From the NCBI GenBank assembly GCA_964036275.1, contig OZ038433.1, positions 46,495,597 to 46,559,596 on the forward strand: a DNA stretch of 64,000 bases, written 5' to 3'. A program made the position numbers and the translations under genes. Positions 24,784 through 37,800 of this stretch are shown piece after piece (the first letter of the stretch is position 1; each line of letters begins with the position of its first letter). The DNA comes from Litoditis marina (Eukaryota > Nematoda > Chromadorea > Rhabditida > Rhabditidae). A model generated the notes under the pieces. It was not told the origin of the DNA. It saw nothing but the letters and a program-made list of their open reading frames with translations, and made no database searches.

Positions 24784-26360
24784 CGGCTTGCTCATATCTG
24801 ACTCACCTTCGGGCGATGTATTTATTTCATCTGAATATAGCTTTTCTACTGGTTCCTACAGAAATCAAGGTCACGGGTTTTGTGATTATTCCTCTAGTTT
24901 TTGATAACAAGATGACTGTCGCCTGTTCATTTTAAAATTGGGACTAAATGAAGTAGTCCCGTGAAACGTGAAGAAAAATCAGCCAATTTCAACTTATATC
25001 ATAGCACGCTCTCAACTCCAACGTCTTCTACACGTTTCACGTGATTAGCCGTTTGACTGGCAGAATGTTTCGTGTTGTTGTTTCTAGTCTTTTTTGCGTT
25101 TTATTCGCGGTCTTTGAGACTAGTTTTGCATGATTATTGGTGTGTTCCAACGGTCCCCACCCCACTTAATTGTAATTGCTGATTGTTGTATTTAGGTGGT
25201 TGTAATGTTAGAATACGACAAGTTATGGTGTTTTGTTTTTTGGACCGGTAGTTTGGTTGTAAATGTACATTGATGAATGGTCTGTGAATAGTTGTGTTCC
25301 AAGCGTGAGCTTATTAAATTTATTTGTTATCCCTGCTTCTTTTACGGCATATAACGTTTACTTATTGAAATCCAAGTGTTTCAATTCAATGAAAAGTACA
25401 AATTTCCTTTTTTTTGGTTTCTCATTGCTCGCTAATTCTACACATTTGTTGCTATTTTAATTGCGATGCAAATTGCTATAGAGTGTAAACTCTAGTGCTT
25501 TTATCAAAGAAAAAAGTAAATCAAGATGTACCCAGACCAGATCCGAATTAAATATTAGCAAAAAATACTAAAAAATTTGTTAATTACATTCGATGGGGTG
25601 AAATAAGGGAAAATTGAACTCCTTTACAGAAGCAGGAAGAAAAGGAGAAATTGTAGGCTTCTCACGTCTATAAATATCCCGAAAATCGTTACAGTATACA
25701 GCCTGTAAATTGTGGGGCGACGACTAAAAACTGAATAAATTGTCATTAAGTGAGATGACGGGAATTGCAGTAATTAAATGGCTCATCGTATATTAATAAT
25801 ACTGGCAACCTACACGTAAACTGCAGAAATCCACGTACTTCAAAGAACAGCGAGTTCTACAATTAATCAATTTTTGGCAACAGCGTTTAAGGCACGTTTT
25901 CCAGGCCCAGGTTACTTGGAAGTAGTCAAAATAGGTTACCGTTTAGTTTTAACCTTTTTTTTTCAAGTTTTGGTTAACCGCGTTTGTTCCAAGTTTCTTT
26001 AGGTAACTTGACAATGAGTTAGGTTACCAGGAAAATATCTAAACAAAATGTTTCCAAAAATCTGTTGTCGACCATATTCATGTCACGTAATTGAAAGTAG
26101 CGCAATGAAGACCACACAAATGTTACGTCACCTATTTATATACGATCAGTTAAACCGTCATCAATAGTCATTTCATAAAAAAAAACTTACATTTTTCATA
26201 CACACCTAATTCAGGTTCACACAGTGTATAAAGCTGCCTTGAAAGTGCGAATGATGCGATTTTTAGTTTGTACGGTTCTGCAATAAGTGATTCATGGATT
26301 GCGGCAGGCAAATGTTTCATGAACTTCATATAGGTAAAATACTCTGATGTTAAATACCGA

Positions 26361-26512
26361 GTTGTTTACCAAGGTTCGCCCCACCAAATTGGTCACTAGT
26401 TGATATCAAGTTGTGAAATCGAAGTTTGGTGCACAATTGTGCACCAAGTTCTCGGTAAAAAATCTGAACCTTGATTCACAACTTGGGTTTTCGGCAAACC
26501 TTGGTAAACAAC
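26361..26512. repeat. Small inverted repeat (GTTGTTTACCAAGGTT)
   Basis: GTTGTTTACCAAGGTT at the left is mirrored by AACCTTGGTAAACAAC at the right, and CAAGTTGTGAAATC is mirrored by GATTCACAACTTG inside. A non-coding foldback element. Confidence 0.75.
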
Positions 26513-27789
26513 TGGGTTTTTAAGTTCAGAGTAGCTAAGGTAATATTAGTACCGACGAATTGAACGGATAACTGCGATATCACTGAATAACTATAACGAA
26601 GTGTGTTGTTAAAAATCCTTGTCAAGTGCTCCTTACTTCTTTTCAATAATCTAAATGAATCATGTTCCCACATTAGGACTCACAACTAGAACACTAACCG
26701 AAAACTTGAGTTAGAAACGTTTGACGACTTGAAAAGCAATATAAGGAAAGTTAATGAATTTTGTTAACGAAAACCAAGCATAGTTGTCCGTTTCAATCAA
26801 AAACAATTCGTTTGTATTTTCGACGATAACCGCAAGTCGATTTCAGTTTACTTCCCGGGTAACGTAAAAAGAGAAATGCCAAGAACCGGTTGGATATTAT
26901 ATTCACGGTTACTCAACATCACCTGCTAGTAGCATTCTCACTACAGGCGAAGTTTCCTGATCTCGGAAGTTTGACACACGGTTCCATTTCACCCGGCTAC
27001 ATTTCATTATTGGTGGTTATATTGGACATCGCTTACCTCATGGTTACATTTGACATTGGTTACAAATGACATTGGCCTAGTTTGCGAGTTTCCGCGGAAG
27101 AGCCACTGATCAAACTACAAAAACAGCGGGACAGGTTAACATACATCGTGTATTCGTTAAAGAACAGCAAACCCTATAATCTATAATTGCTTTCACTTTT
27201 TTCCCGAAATGTACCTCATTTGAGTGTCAATTTGTTAAACGAGTGGCGTGTTTTCAGTCGAAAATGACAGTTGTGAAAGTGGAGAATGATGAACACATGT
27301 CAGCTAATTCATGCACTTGCTCCGCTCAAAACGAGTGGAGGGTCTTTGGCAGCATGCCAATGAGAGTTTTGATAAGTTGCATTATTTTCAAAAAAAAATT
27401 GTAGCAAGCGATATTTTCTCAGAAAGCAAAACAGAAGTGTCCAACATACCACGTAGAAAAACATTTCGCAAATGTTCGTTTAATTATTTTCTTATAAAGA
27501 TTGAGCAAGCCATAATGGAAAATTCGCAAAGACTGAGCTTACGTACAGAAGTTGAAACGCCCATCTGCGGATAAGATGGAGAGGTGAGTAAACTGAGCAG
27601 AGAAAGAGCAGATGAAACTGAAACTAGTATGTATGATGTGGTTAACACGTTACGAAAGTCTCATTGTGTTTGTACTGTGTTCGAGCCAATTTTCAGTGGA
27701 AGTTCGATTATATGGCCTGTGTCCAGATCAACCTACAATTCACATTTGTTCACTCTCTATTCACATTTTTGTTAGTCTGTTTAGTTCCA

Positions 27790-28060
27790 AACTGGACTCG
27801 TATCCAATGAAAGTGTTGCACCCCTGGCACCTCTCGCGTTGCGTGTGCAGGGCGGCGGCTGGGCATTTTGCCAGATCAGGGCACAATCAACTCAGACAAT
27901 TCCCAGCCAATTGGCGAGCCACTTTTTATTGGCTGAACGAGATAGTGTGTAGGTCAGAGAGACCCATATGTCTGCGGCCTCATTGACCTGCACACTCTCT
28001 CGCTTTTGTAGCTGGCCAATCAAAGAAAATTGGCGCCAATCGTTCTGAGAATAATCTTTC
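27790..28060 (+). repeat. Dispersed repeat with CTGCACACTCTCTCGC
   Basis: GTCTGCGGCCTCATTGACCT followed by GCACACTCTCTCGC recurs in reverse at 46205-46250 inside the Sre gene. Related, more diverged copies (GATCTACACACTCTCTC near GCTGCTGG) lie at about 22505-22535 and 41048-41080. Confidence 0.7.
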
Positions 28061-28271
28061 CAACAGCCAAATAAAAGTTTAACCTACACATGCATTTATT
28101 CCTTAGTTATGTTATCTTTTCCTCTTCCTAAGAGTTTCTATGAGAGATTATATTCTTCACTGATCCAAAATATTGAATTTGCTCAAGTTTTCATTAGGAA
28201 ATTCGAAAACTTTTTGCACACACTGAAACGTTCGTGATCGCCGTATATGGGCCGCTCCCCCGCCGCGCAAA

Positions 28272-28352
28272 AACAAGCTCAAATGGCCGAGTGGTCTAAC
28301 GCGCTGATTTCGTCCAGGTGGCTGTCCGTCTTCGTAGGTTCGATCCCCCAAG
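28272..28352 (+). pseudogene. tRNA-Leu-like remnant
   Basis: An A box (TGGCCGAGTGGTCTAA) and a B box (GGTTCGATCCC) are spaced as in a long-variable-arm tRNA and the 5' half resembles tRNA-Leu. The acceptor ends do not pair, the T stem has mismatches and the anticodon arm is shortened, so it is a decayed tRNA or a SINE head. Confidence 0.5.
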
Positions 28353-28821
28353 CTGCTGTTATTTTGAAAACATCGAACTATGGCCTAGAATGTTTGAATG
28401 GTTGCCAAGTCATAAGCTCCGCCCCTATTTTCATACAGTAAACGGAGTCCAGTTCGGAACTAAACAGACTATACTTCCTTTAGTTTGATGACCAGATATG
28501 TCACGGCTCGAGGTGAACGTGATCTCGTCACATTTCGGTCAAACTGGAAAGATATGACTTGTGTCCCGATCAAACTACACTAACTCTTGTTCTGTCTGTC
28601 CACCTCATCTATACATATGTTCCCCTATACTCCCCCTATAGTATGATGTGGTAAACAAGTTACGTGCTGCCCTAACCTATAGTCCAAAGGTGATGATGAG
28701 AATGTCTCATTGTGTGAATAGGTTAATCAGATTATTCCCTGTCTTCTTCTCTTTTTCCTCGAAAACGATGTTCGATGTGACTCTTTCTGCCTCCAGGCCA
28801 CGCCCCCTTCCTCCGTTCATA

Positions 28822-31800
28822 ATGTGCTATGAACTGGACGATAAATCCCTTCTATCTTTCATATTTGTATTAATCGGTGAGTCACTTGAACGTTTTTCTT
28901 CTCTTCCTTCTTCTTTCTTTTTCTCTTTTCTTTCTCTTCTTTCTCAAACCAGACGTATTGGACAACACTAACCTTTTGCGGGTTACCTGAGTAAGTAACC
29001 GAAACATGTGAGTGACCTTCTCTGGAAACATATTTAGCTATCTGGAAACTCTTTAACCTATCAAAAAATGATTGGACCATGTGAGCGGTCAGAAAAATAT
29101 CGAAAGTTAACATAATTATTAGGTCATCGCAAGTTCAATGATTTGAATGTGTTTGGAAATTAGAGTATGCATCTGATCGCTACTCATAGTTTTTAGTTCC
29201 AACACTTGTTTGCGTGACATTGTTTCGCGTTTCATTCGTTCAACAAAAACAAATCTGTTATGGATAGCTAATCTGAAATTTAGTAATTAACAACTTTAAT
29301 GCAAACATGTTTTTCAATTCACGAAACAAAAAACCTCTCTGGAGAGTTGATATTTTCAAGTTGGTAGTTAACGGGTTCAAAAAAAACTCTCCCCCGGTTT
29401 TCTTAATTGTTTTCAATCAACTTTGGGGATAGCCCTAGGGCAGATGATAGACTAATATCCATTAAAACAACTATAATATAAGATCAACATTCACTAAAAC
29501 CGTGTACACAATCATTCCTGAAAAAAACAAAAAGAGCGAGATATTTCTCTAAAACCAACCATAAAGGATTGACCTAACCTTTTTGTAGTGTGATTTCGTT
29601 TCACACCATGACCTCTGCATTTTGACCCAGAAGCAATAGGATCCAACTACAAACCCATCACCATACGCTGTTTGGACATGCTTCAGAAAAAAGCGAACTC
29701 TACAGCGACACGTAAAAAAGACACATATCCACAGTATTGCCGTATTACATCGAGAATATTCAAGAGGCGAAATGAACATGCATTATCACTTGTATTTAGT
29801 AGTCGTAATATAAGTTGAGTAGCTGGGTTAGACGTCAGTTGTTGCATGGCAGCATGGGTAGAAGTCGAACATGTTAAAGTACATGAATACCATTAAGTTC
29901 TACCGGACAGCTTTTGACAGATTTCAACAATACTAGGTAGGCGTGCGCGCACAAGTCCCCCGCTAACTCCCGTAAATGTTTGCTATCTACATTTCATGAA
30001 GTTTTTATAGTTTTTAATATTCAGGTTCTTCCATATCGGCAGTATCCATCTTCAACAACGCTCTCATCTTCTACTGTCTTTTCAGAAGCCCGCGACGGTT
30101 TCAATGTTACTTCCAGGTTAGATTATTAGTCAAAATCGTCGTCACGTGAAACGTGGAAACACGCTTGATAAACAATGAATATTTGTAATGTAAACATTCA
30201 ATTAGCACACTCATGTTTTCTCTAATAAATAGGCATCCAAAAATCTTGGCACGCTCCCAATGGGTCTCAGTGGGAATGAAACGAACAATGAAACAAACTA
30301 CGGTTAGCCAGGTAAACGTGAGAGGTTCTAAACACGGGATGATAAAGCTCTTAACTACATATATTCGACACGTTTGACGTGGATAGTGAATTTTTTTCTA
30401 GTACATATTGTGAAACTTTGTCATATGCCAAACTTTCGAAGAATAAGACCAATATATCTGCGCTCTCTTCAAACACTCTGTCTCTCCACACCTTCTAACT
30501 TGTTTTGCAGTTTTCAGGGAAATTAGATAAAAACGGTGTCAAACTGAGGGAATTGGAAATTGGATAAGAATCTCACATGTTCTGAATTCGAAAAAACTGG
30601 GGGTTCTCTCAGAATTTATATATAACTAATAGCATTACAAGATGTGGTCAACTTCCGACGTTCACAAATCAAACAGATTTTTGGTCTTTTCAAGAGGTTT
30701 ACAGTTTTCAACAAAACTATTTTCCACGTAACAAGAGTGTGAAGCTGTGTTTCACTATCTTCTTTCAGGTTTTGTAACCTCTTGTAATATGTCTGAAACC
30801 TCTAAGTACATAAACTTTGGGGGAGTGAACGAATCAAATAGTGCATTGGCCCGATAAAAACCTTGTTTTTAAGTCTTACGTAATTCGAAACGTGACTGCA
30901 TATGGTTTTCTCCACTTAAATATGCATAGAGTTGCAATAGGATAGCTTCCTGAGGTCTTTTGTTCTCTCCTTTTCTATTCTCATCTCGTATACCCATTTT
31001 ATTCCTATTGAGACACCCACAGTATATCACAAAACGTGTAGTGGGGGGTTTTGATTGAATAAGTTTTATCGTGAAAGTTTAACTACTCAAGCACTCGATT
31101 CCAATTCTTTACTATGTAGATTCGAAATTGTCAGTTGATCAAGTTGAAACTTGCACTAGGAAACAGGAATTAGAAAGTTGGAATTTGTAGTCTCAGTAGA
31201 AATTTTATATTTTCGCGAAACAGTGCACAAACCGAGAGACATGGGTAAAAAGATATTTTGCCATATAGCGTTCACTCTTTCCGAAACAAGCCGATACGGT
31301 GTATGTGCCTTAAGGCGCTGTGTATGTAATTTGAGCCTGTTGCTTCACGGTCCGTGTTCGATGTCCGTTTATTTTTGGTATAGTCTTTTCCATTCCTACT
31401 GAGACTCCTACAGTAGGATTTCTAAACTTCCCAGCCGTTTTGCTCACTTACTTTTGATGGGAGAAGTTGAGGATATTCGTACCTCATTCTCCCTCTCAGG
31501 TAGAGTAGATATACGAGAGAGTTTTCCATGAACTACATTTTCAGCTTCACAACAGCCTTTGGAAAGTTTGTATAGTTACTGTAGGAGTCTCAGTAGGAAT
31601 GGTGTGAACTGTATGTCCTCAGATCAAACTACAACGATCAACTCAAATCTTTGTAGTTAACTTTCTAATTTACAAAGATAAACTCAGGTCAAACTGAACT
31701 CCAAATGCGTACTCTAGGCTGCCTTGTTCCTTCTGTTTTTCTTTTCTCCTCGTACGTGACCAGTCATTTTTGGCGTCGCTGATCTGAAACGAAATTTCCC

Positions 31801-34800
31801 GGAACAATTGGATTCTATGCGCAACGAGGCGCCATTTGCAATGAAGGAGAGAATTGCATAGCCTTGTATGCAATGAAACAAGTGCAGTTGTAAAATGGGT
31901 CTGAAACGGTTTGGGGTTCTAGTTTAAAGTACATGAGGTGTTCCATTATTGATGGAGGTGCACGACGTGTTAATGTTTGTTCCATATTCACGAACATCAA
32001 AAACTGCCGGAATTTGGATGAAAGTTGAATTTTTTTTCGCTTTGTGACCCACTTTGTATAGTTCCATTTTCAGTTTTGTGCATGGAAAGAGAAATAGATC
32101 ACATGATCAGAAATCACTTCTTGAAATTTACAAGAACCTGGTTTTGGACCAACCTGACCAGCGTTTTCAACATATTTTTGCCTGCCTATCCACATACGAA
32201 GCTTGAATAGTTTTTTGACAAAAGGGTTTCTACCAACTTACTTGTTATTTGATGAACTTTGCTTTTCTGGAACTAAACAAAGTGGATAATATCATTTTTT
32301 TTCATTCTCTGACTACCGTATCTAAATGACGTATTTTCCAGTTCCTTTTGATTCTCAGTCTGTTCGATATCATCATCTCAATCTGCTACGCACCTGTCAT
32401 TCTAATTGACAGCCTCAAGGTGGGTCTGCAAAAACATTAATTGTTTTGTAAAATATTATGTAAACAGAAACGTAGTTCTGATTGATGCATCTATAGTTGT
32501 GTCAGTTGGAAGGAGATAAAATAAGGTGTGGATAGAAATCTGAAATTATATGAACTGATTTTGCACGTTTTCTCGTGACTTTCTCACGTTTTTGCGGGAC
32601 TCAACATGACCATTTGTTACCAAGAAATAAACTCAAATGAACACGGAAGTAGTTAGAGTTCCTCTAAATAGCACCGCGACGCTGTGCTGCAAATGATTTG
32701 TCATCTAAGCTTGTTCATTATAAGAGGATTGTACAACGCGTCTCAATGTATCGCTGATATTACATAATACCGTGTTCAAGGGGCTTCTTTGATATTTATT
32801 GAATGTAATAAATAATAGTTAGACATCAGATAGAAGAAATGAGGTTATTATTAGTTCATCAAAAGTTAAACTACAATTAACCTAAGTTAGAAAGCCAGCG
32901 CGCCATATAATCTTAATTATAAGTACAGGAGTAGTTTATTGAACAGTAACCCCTAAACATAAGTTGTTTGGCTTTAATAGCTGGAGAACGTTTAATTATC
33001 TCAATATTTTATTATCTTGAGTTGTACTAATTGCGATCCTGTCTAAGGCATCGAACATTCGTGTCACTCGAGATTTGTGATATCACTCAAAACAGCTCTA
33101 TTTACGTCAAATAGCCCGAAATAGAGTCCTTTCATCCAATCAAAACACTCATCTAAAATTACAATCAAAACAGTCTGGAAGTCTGAGCTGAAATTGCAGA
33201 ATACGGAGTGCTTGGGAATTTCGAGTAAACTCCGAGCGATATACACATGATTTTTTTTCAATCGATTGTGTTTCGTCGTTTCAAAACGTTGAATTCTGGT
33301 TTTGAAGAATAAAAAAGTGAGCAACTGTTAAAAATGGAAAGAACATAGTCAGAAAGGATATTTTATTCAACATACAGAGAGTTTAGTGTACATGTACGGG
33401 ACGGCCAATAAACGTTAGTATATATGCAGCCCGCGAAACATTTAACTGCGCTTCAACTGCGTTTGAGTGTGATCAAATATTCGTTGTAGTTTGTTCGCGA
33501 TACCCGCCAAAGTTCACAAGGTTCGACCAAAAAGCAGCCGGACAGGACACAAACACATCAGAATATGATGAAGTAGATTTTGCATTGGAAATAATAAATT
33601 TTATAAAAAAAATATTTACCTACAATAAATCTGTGTTTGAATGTTTTACAGTGTAATTATTAAAGGACTAAATGGGTTTATTTTTGTTGTTTTATAGTTG
33701 GTTTATATGTTTCATGGTTCTTATTTGAAGGACTGGCTGGGTTCGGTTCGATTGGCGAGAATATGGTGGTCCTACTTCGTCTATATGCTCACAATAACCC
33801 ACGTAGCTATGACAGCTTCGAGGTGAGCAGGAACGGAAATCACGTGTTTCACTTGTTCAAAACGAGTCCATATTCGAAACATCCCGGCGTGTTCCTCCCA
33901 ACCTGCGTATCCTGAAACTATTTCTCTGCTCTCCCATATCACAACTCAGGAACGTGCAATGATAAAGTACACGATGCCTCATGCTAACTCCACGTTACTA
34001 TTCATTCACTTCTAGTATACGTCGGTTGGAACAAGTTGCCGAGATGTTCTGGTAGATTGTTCTCTATAACTTTTATGTTTACCACTTCTGTAAACTAATC
34101 TTTTCGCTGATCCACCATATCAGAAAAACGTTGCTCCTCGGCAATACGCTTTTCTGAAATACCCAATAACCCGAGTGATTCCATGAGTTAGATTACTAGC
34201 TATAAAACTTTTTGAATGTGTTTTCCGTGGTTTGTTAGTGTGTTTGATAGCTCCTGATCAATTTCGTAAAACGAAGATGTACGTGACTCTCAAAAGAAGG
34301 AGAAAATTGGTTCACTTGTTCATTCAGTCGTGTAAATGAAGTTCCAGGAAATCGAAACGCTGCAGAAATTATGCAATGAGTCACCGTATATAGGGGGTGG
34401 GACCAAGTTGTAATTGTAGTTTGATGTTCACACATAACATAATATTATCTAAAGTGGAAACCATTTAGATTGGAGCGTATTATATATTATTAACATTGAA
34501 TCGTACATCTAGTGCAATGAGTCGAAATTTTTTACTTACGTTTTTAGTTACTTAGTTCAACTTGAAAACACTTATCTGGGTATACTAGAGTTTTGATTAC
34601 AAGCTTTGTGGTTGGTTCTGAGTGACTTGTCTACGAATGTAATAACACCTCTCACGCTCTCTCCCCTTTTTTTCCTCTTTCTCTCTTTTGCTTTTCTCTC
34701 TTCTCGTCGCTCATTTTCTCCATTCTTCCTAGCTCTCTCTCTCTCTCTTTCCCTCTCTTCCTCGCTCACCTTTCTTTTCTATCTCGTTTTTTTGGTGTGT

Positions 34801-37800
34801 TTTCTAGTCTCTGGCTGGTTATTGGAACAACTTACGTGGGTAGCGGATATGGCGAGCATGTTTTTCCAATTTGCACTCCCCATCTCTATTTCTAGGGGGG
34901 GGGGGACATGTAGTTCCGCATTTTCTAGATAACATAGGGTCAAGTTTTGTGCACCTCTACTACGCACAGCTCGAGTAGAAAATAATTATTTTCCAGTGTG
35001 TGAAAATAAAAAGAGGGACGATTTGGGTTGTCTCGGTGTGTAAACACTTTCTAACACTCTTTAGAGTCAGACTTTTCAGGGAATATTATGTCTTTTCAAC
35101 ACTTAGATTCAGATAGTTCAATAAACAAATATTCAATTCGTGTAACATGAATGCACGTTAAAGTGGCGGGAAATTAGGATAAATTTAACATAAAACATAG
35201 TCAGAAAAAATTAGAAGAAAAGCCAGCATTGAAGTGAAGGAAGTCTCTCGTACTCGAATGTTATGACTAGTTGGTATATATGTGTCAATAGACCATGTGT
35301 TTAATTAAATATAAACATCATAAAAACAACACAAAGCAAATCGGCCGCTAATGGAATGGCTAACCACCACAGTTCGAATCTGCTCGTAGGCGGACGTTTT
35401 TGTGAATCTCAAACGAACTTTTCCAGTTTCGTGTTGGTGGGAGCGCTGTTCGAGCGTTATTTGATAACGATTCGATCGTTTTATCTGAAGTCCTTCCAAT
35501 CGAAGCGGAGTCATTTCTGTCTGTGTGCCCTGATTGTCGCGTTGGTCACGAAAGGCGGAATCGTACTCGAACTGGACGTTTTCCCCGAGCAAAACGTCAC
35601 CTGCAAGGTAGAATATTTTATGAAAACACAGGAAAAATTATCGCAAATCATGAAAAGTGTACACATTCGTTTATGATGGGGTTATGCAGGTGTTTTATAT
35701 GAGGAATTTCAGGAATTAACTGTAAGCGGTGTGCTTTCCACTTTTCAACTGATGTAAACTAGTTGTGGTGAGAGCTCACGAGGAGATAGACACTACGGTG
35801 CTTTACCAGTCGTCATTTTACTGCTGTGTTCAGCTTCTGGGTATCTTCTACGTGGATAGTTTTTTCGCTGAAAGTTCTTATTATTCAAGGGGGTTTTCAG
35901 AAAATAATAAACCACTTGGATGTTCCAGGTATATTGTAAATATGTACGAAGCAATAGCCGTCTAGTCCATTCATCCGATTCGCAAAGTATGAAGTTTTTC
36001 GGGTGTCCTTATCTGAGTTGGGAAAATATTTGCTTTCATCCCCCACCGTACTCTTACCCCCGTGGCAGTTTATCCGACATTGTTCCAATGACTGCAGCTT
36101 GAACACCAGTTGAATGTTTCAGAACACTGTTCACGAGTTGTACGTGGATGTGACCCCGATCAGTTCCACTCTTCTATATGGTACGGTATACCGGTTTTGG
36201 GCCCGCCACTTCATTACCGTATTCCTACCCTTTATTCTCCTACTGATCATCAATGTGAGGACCGTTTTGGAGCTGAAAAATCAGCTGAAAGGAGTGAAAG
36301 GTCGTGGAGAGCGCCGATTTCCATTAAGGAATCAGAACAAGGTGGGTCATTGAATAGATAACGTGAAACATTTGCAAACGCCTGAGAAGAGAGATATGAC
36401 AAATTCATTTACGCTTCGCACGAATTACACGGGTGTTTGTGCTTGCAGCAGTTATCACAGAGGCTCACTGTAACCCCTAATTTCTGCTGTGTAGTATTTT
36501 ATCCGATCAACTGAATTATGTAGATCAGGGTTTCATCCAGTACAAATCTTTCACTTTTTTGCTTTTCCACGTTTCTCGAACCTAGGATAGCGTGGGCATT
36601 ACACTATCCTACCGTGTTCGTATAGTTTGTTCCACCCACTTGTAACCCTCTACAGTAACATGCTCAAACTTCCGGGTCAAAGTTTTTGGTAGTGACTTCT
36701 GCGTCTTTACTACTACACACTGTAGAAGTTTGAAACCAAAATAATGAACTATCCATCAGAAAATGCCTCCTGAATGTTTGACGGGTTACTGTAGAAGGAC
36801 ATCGATTGGCGGAACAGAGTATAACTTGGCCCCGTGGTTTTCCGCCCAAAATTCACAGATTGTCGTGCACAAACCACAACTCATACATCGTCATTTACTA
36901 GTTTTCTCAACTATTTACATTGCTGGAACGGAGTAAAACTCCAAACATCAATCTGCAGGCCTCAGGAGTGTAAAGAGTGACAAGGGGTACACGCGTATTT
37001 GATATTAGGCGACTTTTTACTTCCTCAGGGACAAATGGCAATAAAACGAGTGGGATGGAAGAGTAGTGAGGCTAAAAATATGCACACAAGTGATTTGGAA
37101 CAAAAGTGGAAACTAAATTCGTTCAACCCAGTAATTACATCTCACACTACAACTTTGATTATTTTAATGGTTGTTTTGTTGTTGAAGCACATATGTGGTT
37201 GGTTAGTTAGCATACTACAGATGTTGAAAGGCTCATCCGAAACAGTTACTTGTCAGAAATCGAGAAACACGTCCGGTAGTTGATGCTCTTTTCTGTTCAT
37301 AACATTTTCGGCGAACACTCGAATTCGTACTCGGAACAGTAGGATTAGCAATAGACTGGAAACACGTCAGTAACGGAAAGTGGATAAGATTAGTCTATTG
37401 TCTTTTAACTGACAAATAATGTACTAAAGAGAATATTGCTTCTATTCTGACATTCAGTATATGTCCATAAATATGACATCTGCCCTACTGTATTTAGAAT
37501 GAGGAAATAAAAAGGGGTTCAAACAAGGGAGATGCCACAAGCCACCAAACATCAATTACATAGACTTACGACAAATGATTGTATGCTATGACGTAAATAT
37601 ATGCAAGGTCAAATGTAGCTTTACCACTCATTCCCTTACGCTGGACTTAAATACTCATGTGGAAACATTTCAACGCGCTAGTGAGGGAGGTTTGCCATCT
37701 CATCATTGTCGAAATTACTATAGGCAGCCATGATTTACATGCATACAACGCACCAACTTGATTGAAGACTTTTCACATTAGTAGTGCTTTTTTGACGGAA

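Larger units (their letters stand above)
24784..28821. other. Intergenic region with repeats, no supported gene
   Basis: Holds the 3' UTR of the UBE3C-like gene and mostly AT-rich DNA. Recognisable pieces: a GGTTACC-rich repeat (about 25910-26030), a small inverted repeat (26361-26512), a dispersed repeat (about 27790-28060) and a tRNA-Leu-like remnant. The open frame at 27311-27574 lacks codon structure or homology that I can see. The promoter of the downstream receptor should be near the right end. Confidence 0.5.

Noticed and set aside
27311..27574. 87-residue frame upstream of the peptide receptor
   Set aside because: No homology, no acceptor or donor that links it in phase to the first receptor exon.
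35710..35720. Possible 9-base microexon (ELT) in the second extracellular loop of the peptide receptor
   Set aside because: The flanking exons already join in phase at NVTCK and NTVHELY, so it is not needed.
36999..37283. 94-residue frame with one hydrophobic segment inside a receptor intron
   Set aside because: The receptor exons on either side join in phase without it, and nothing else supports it.
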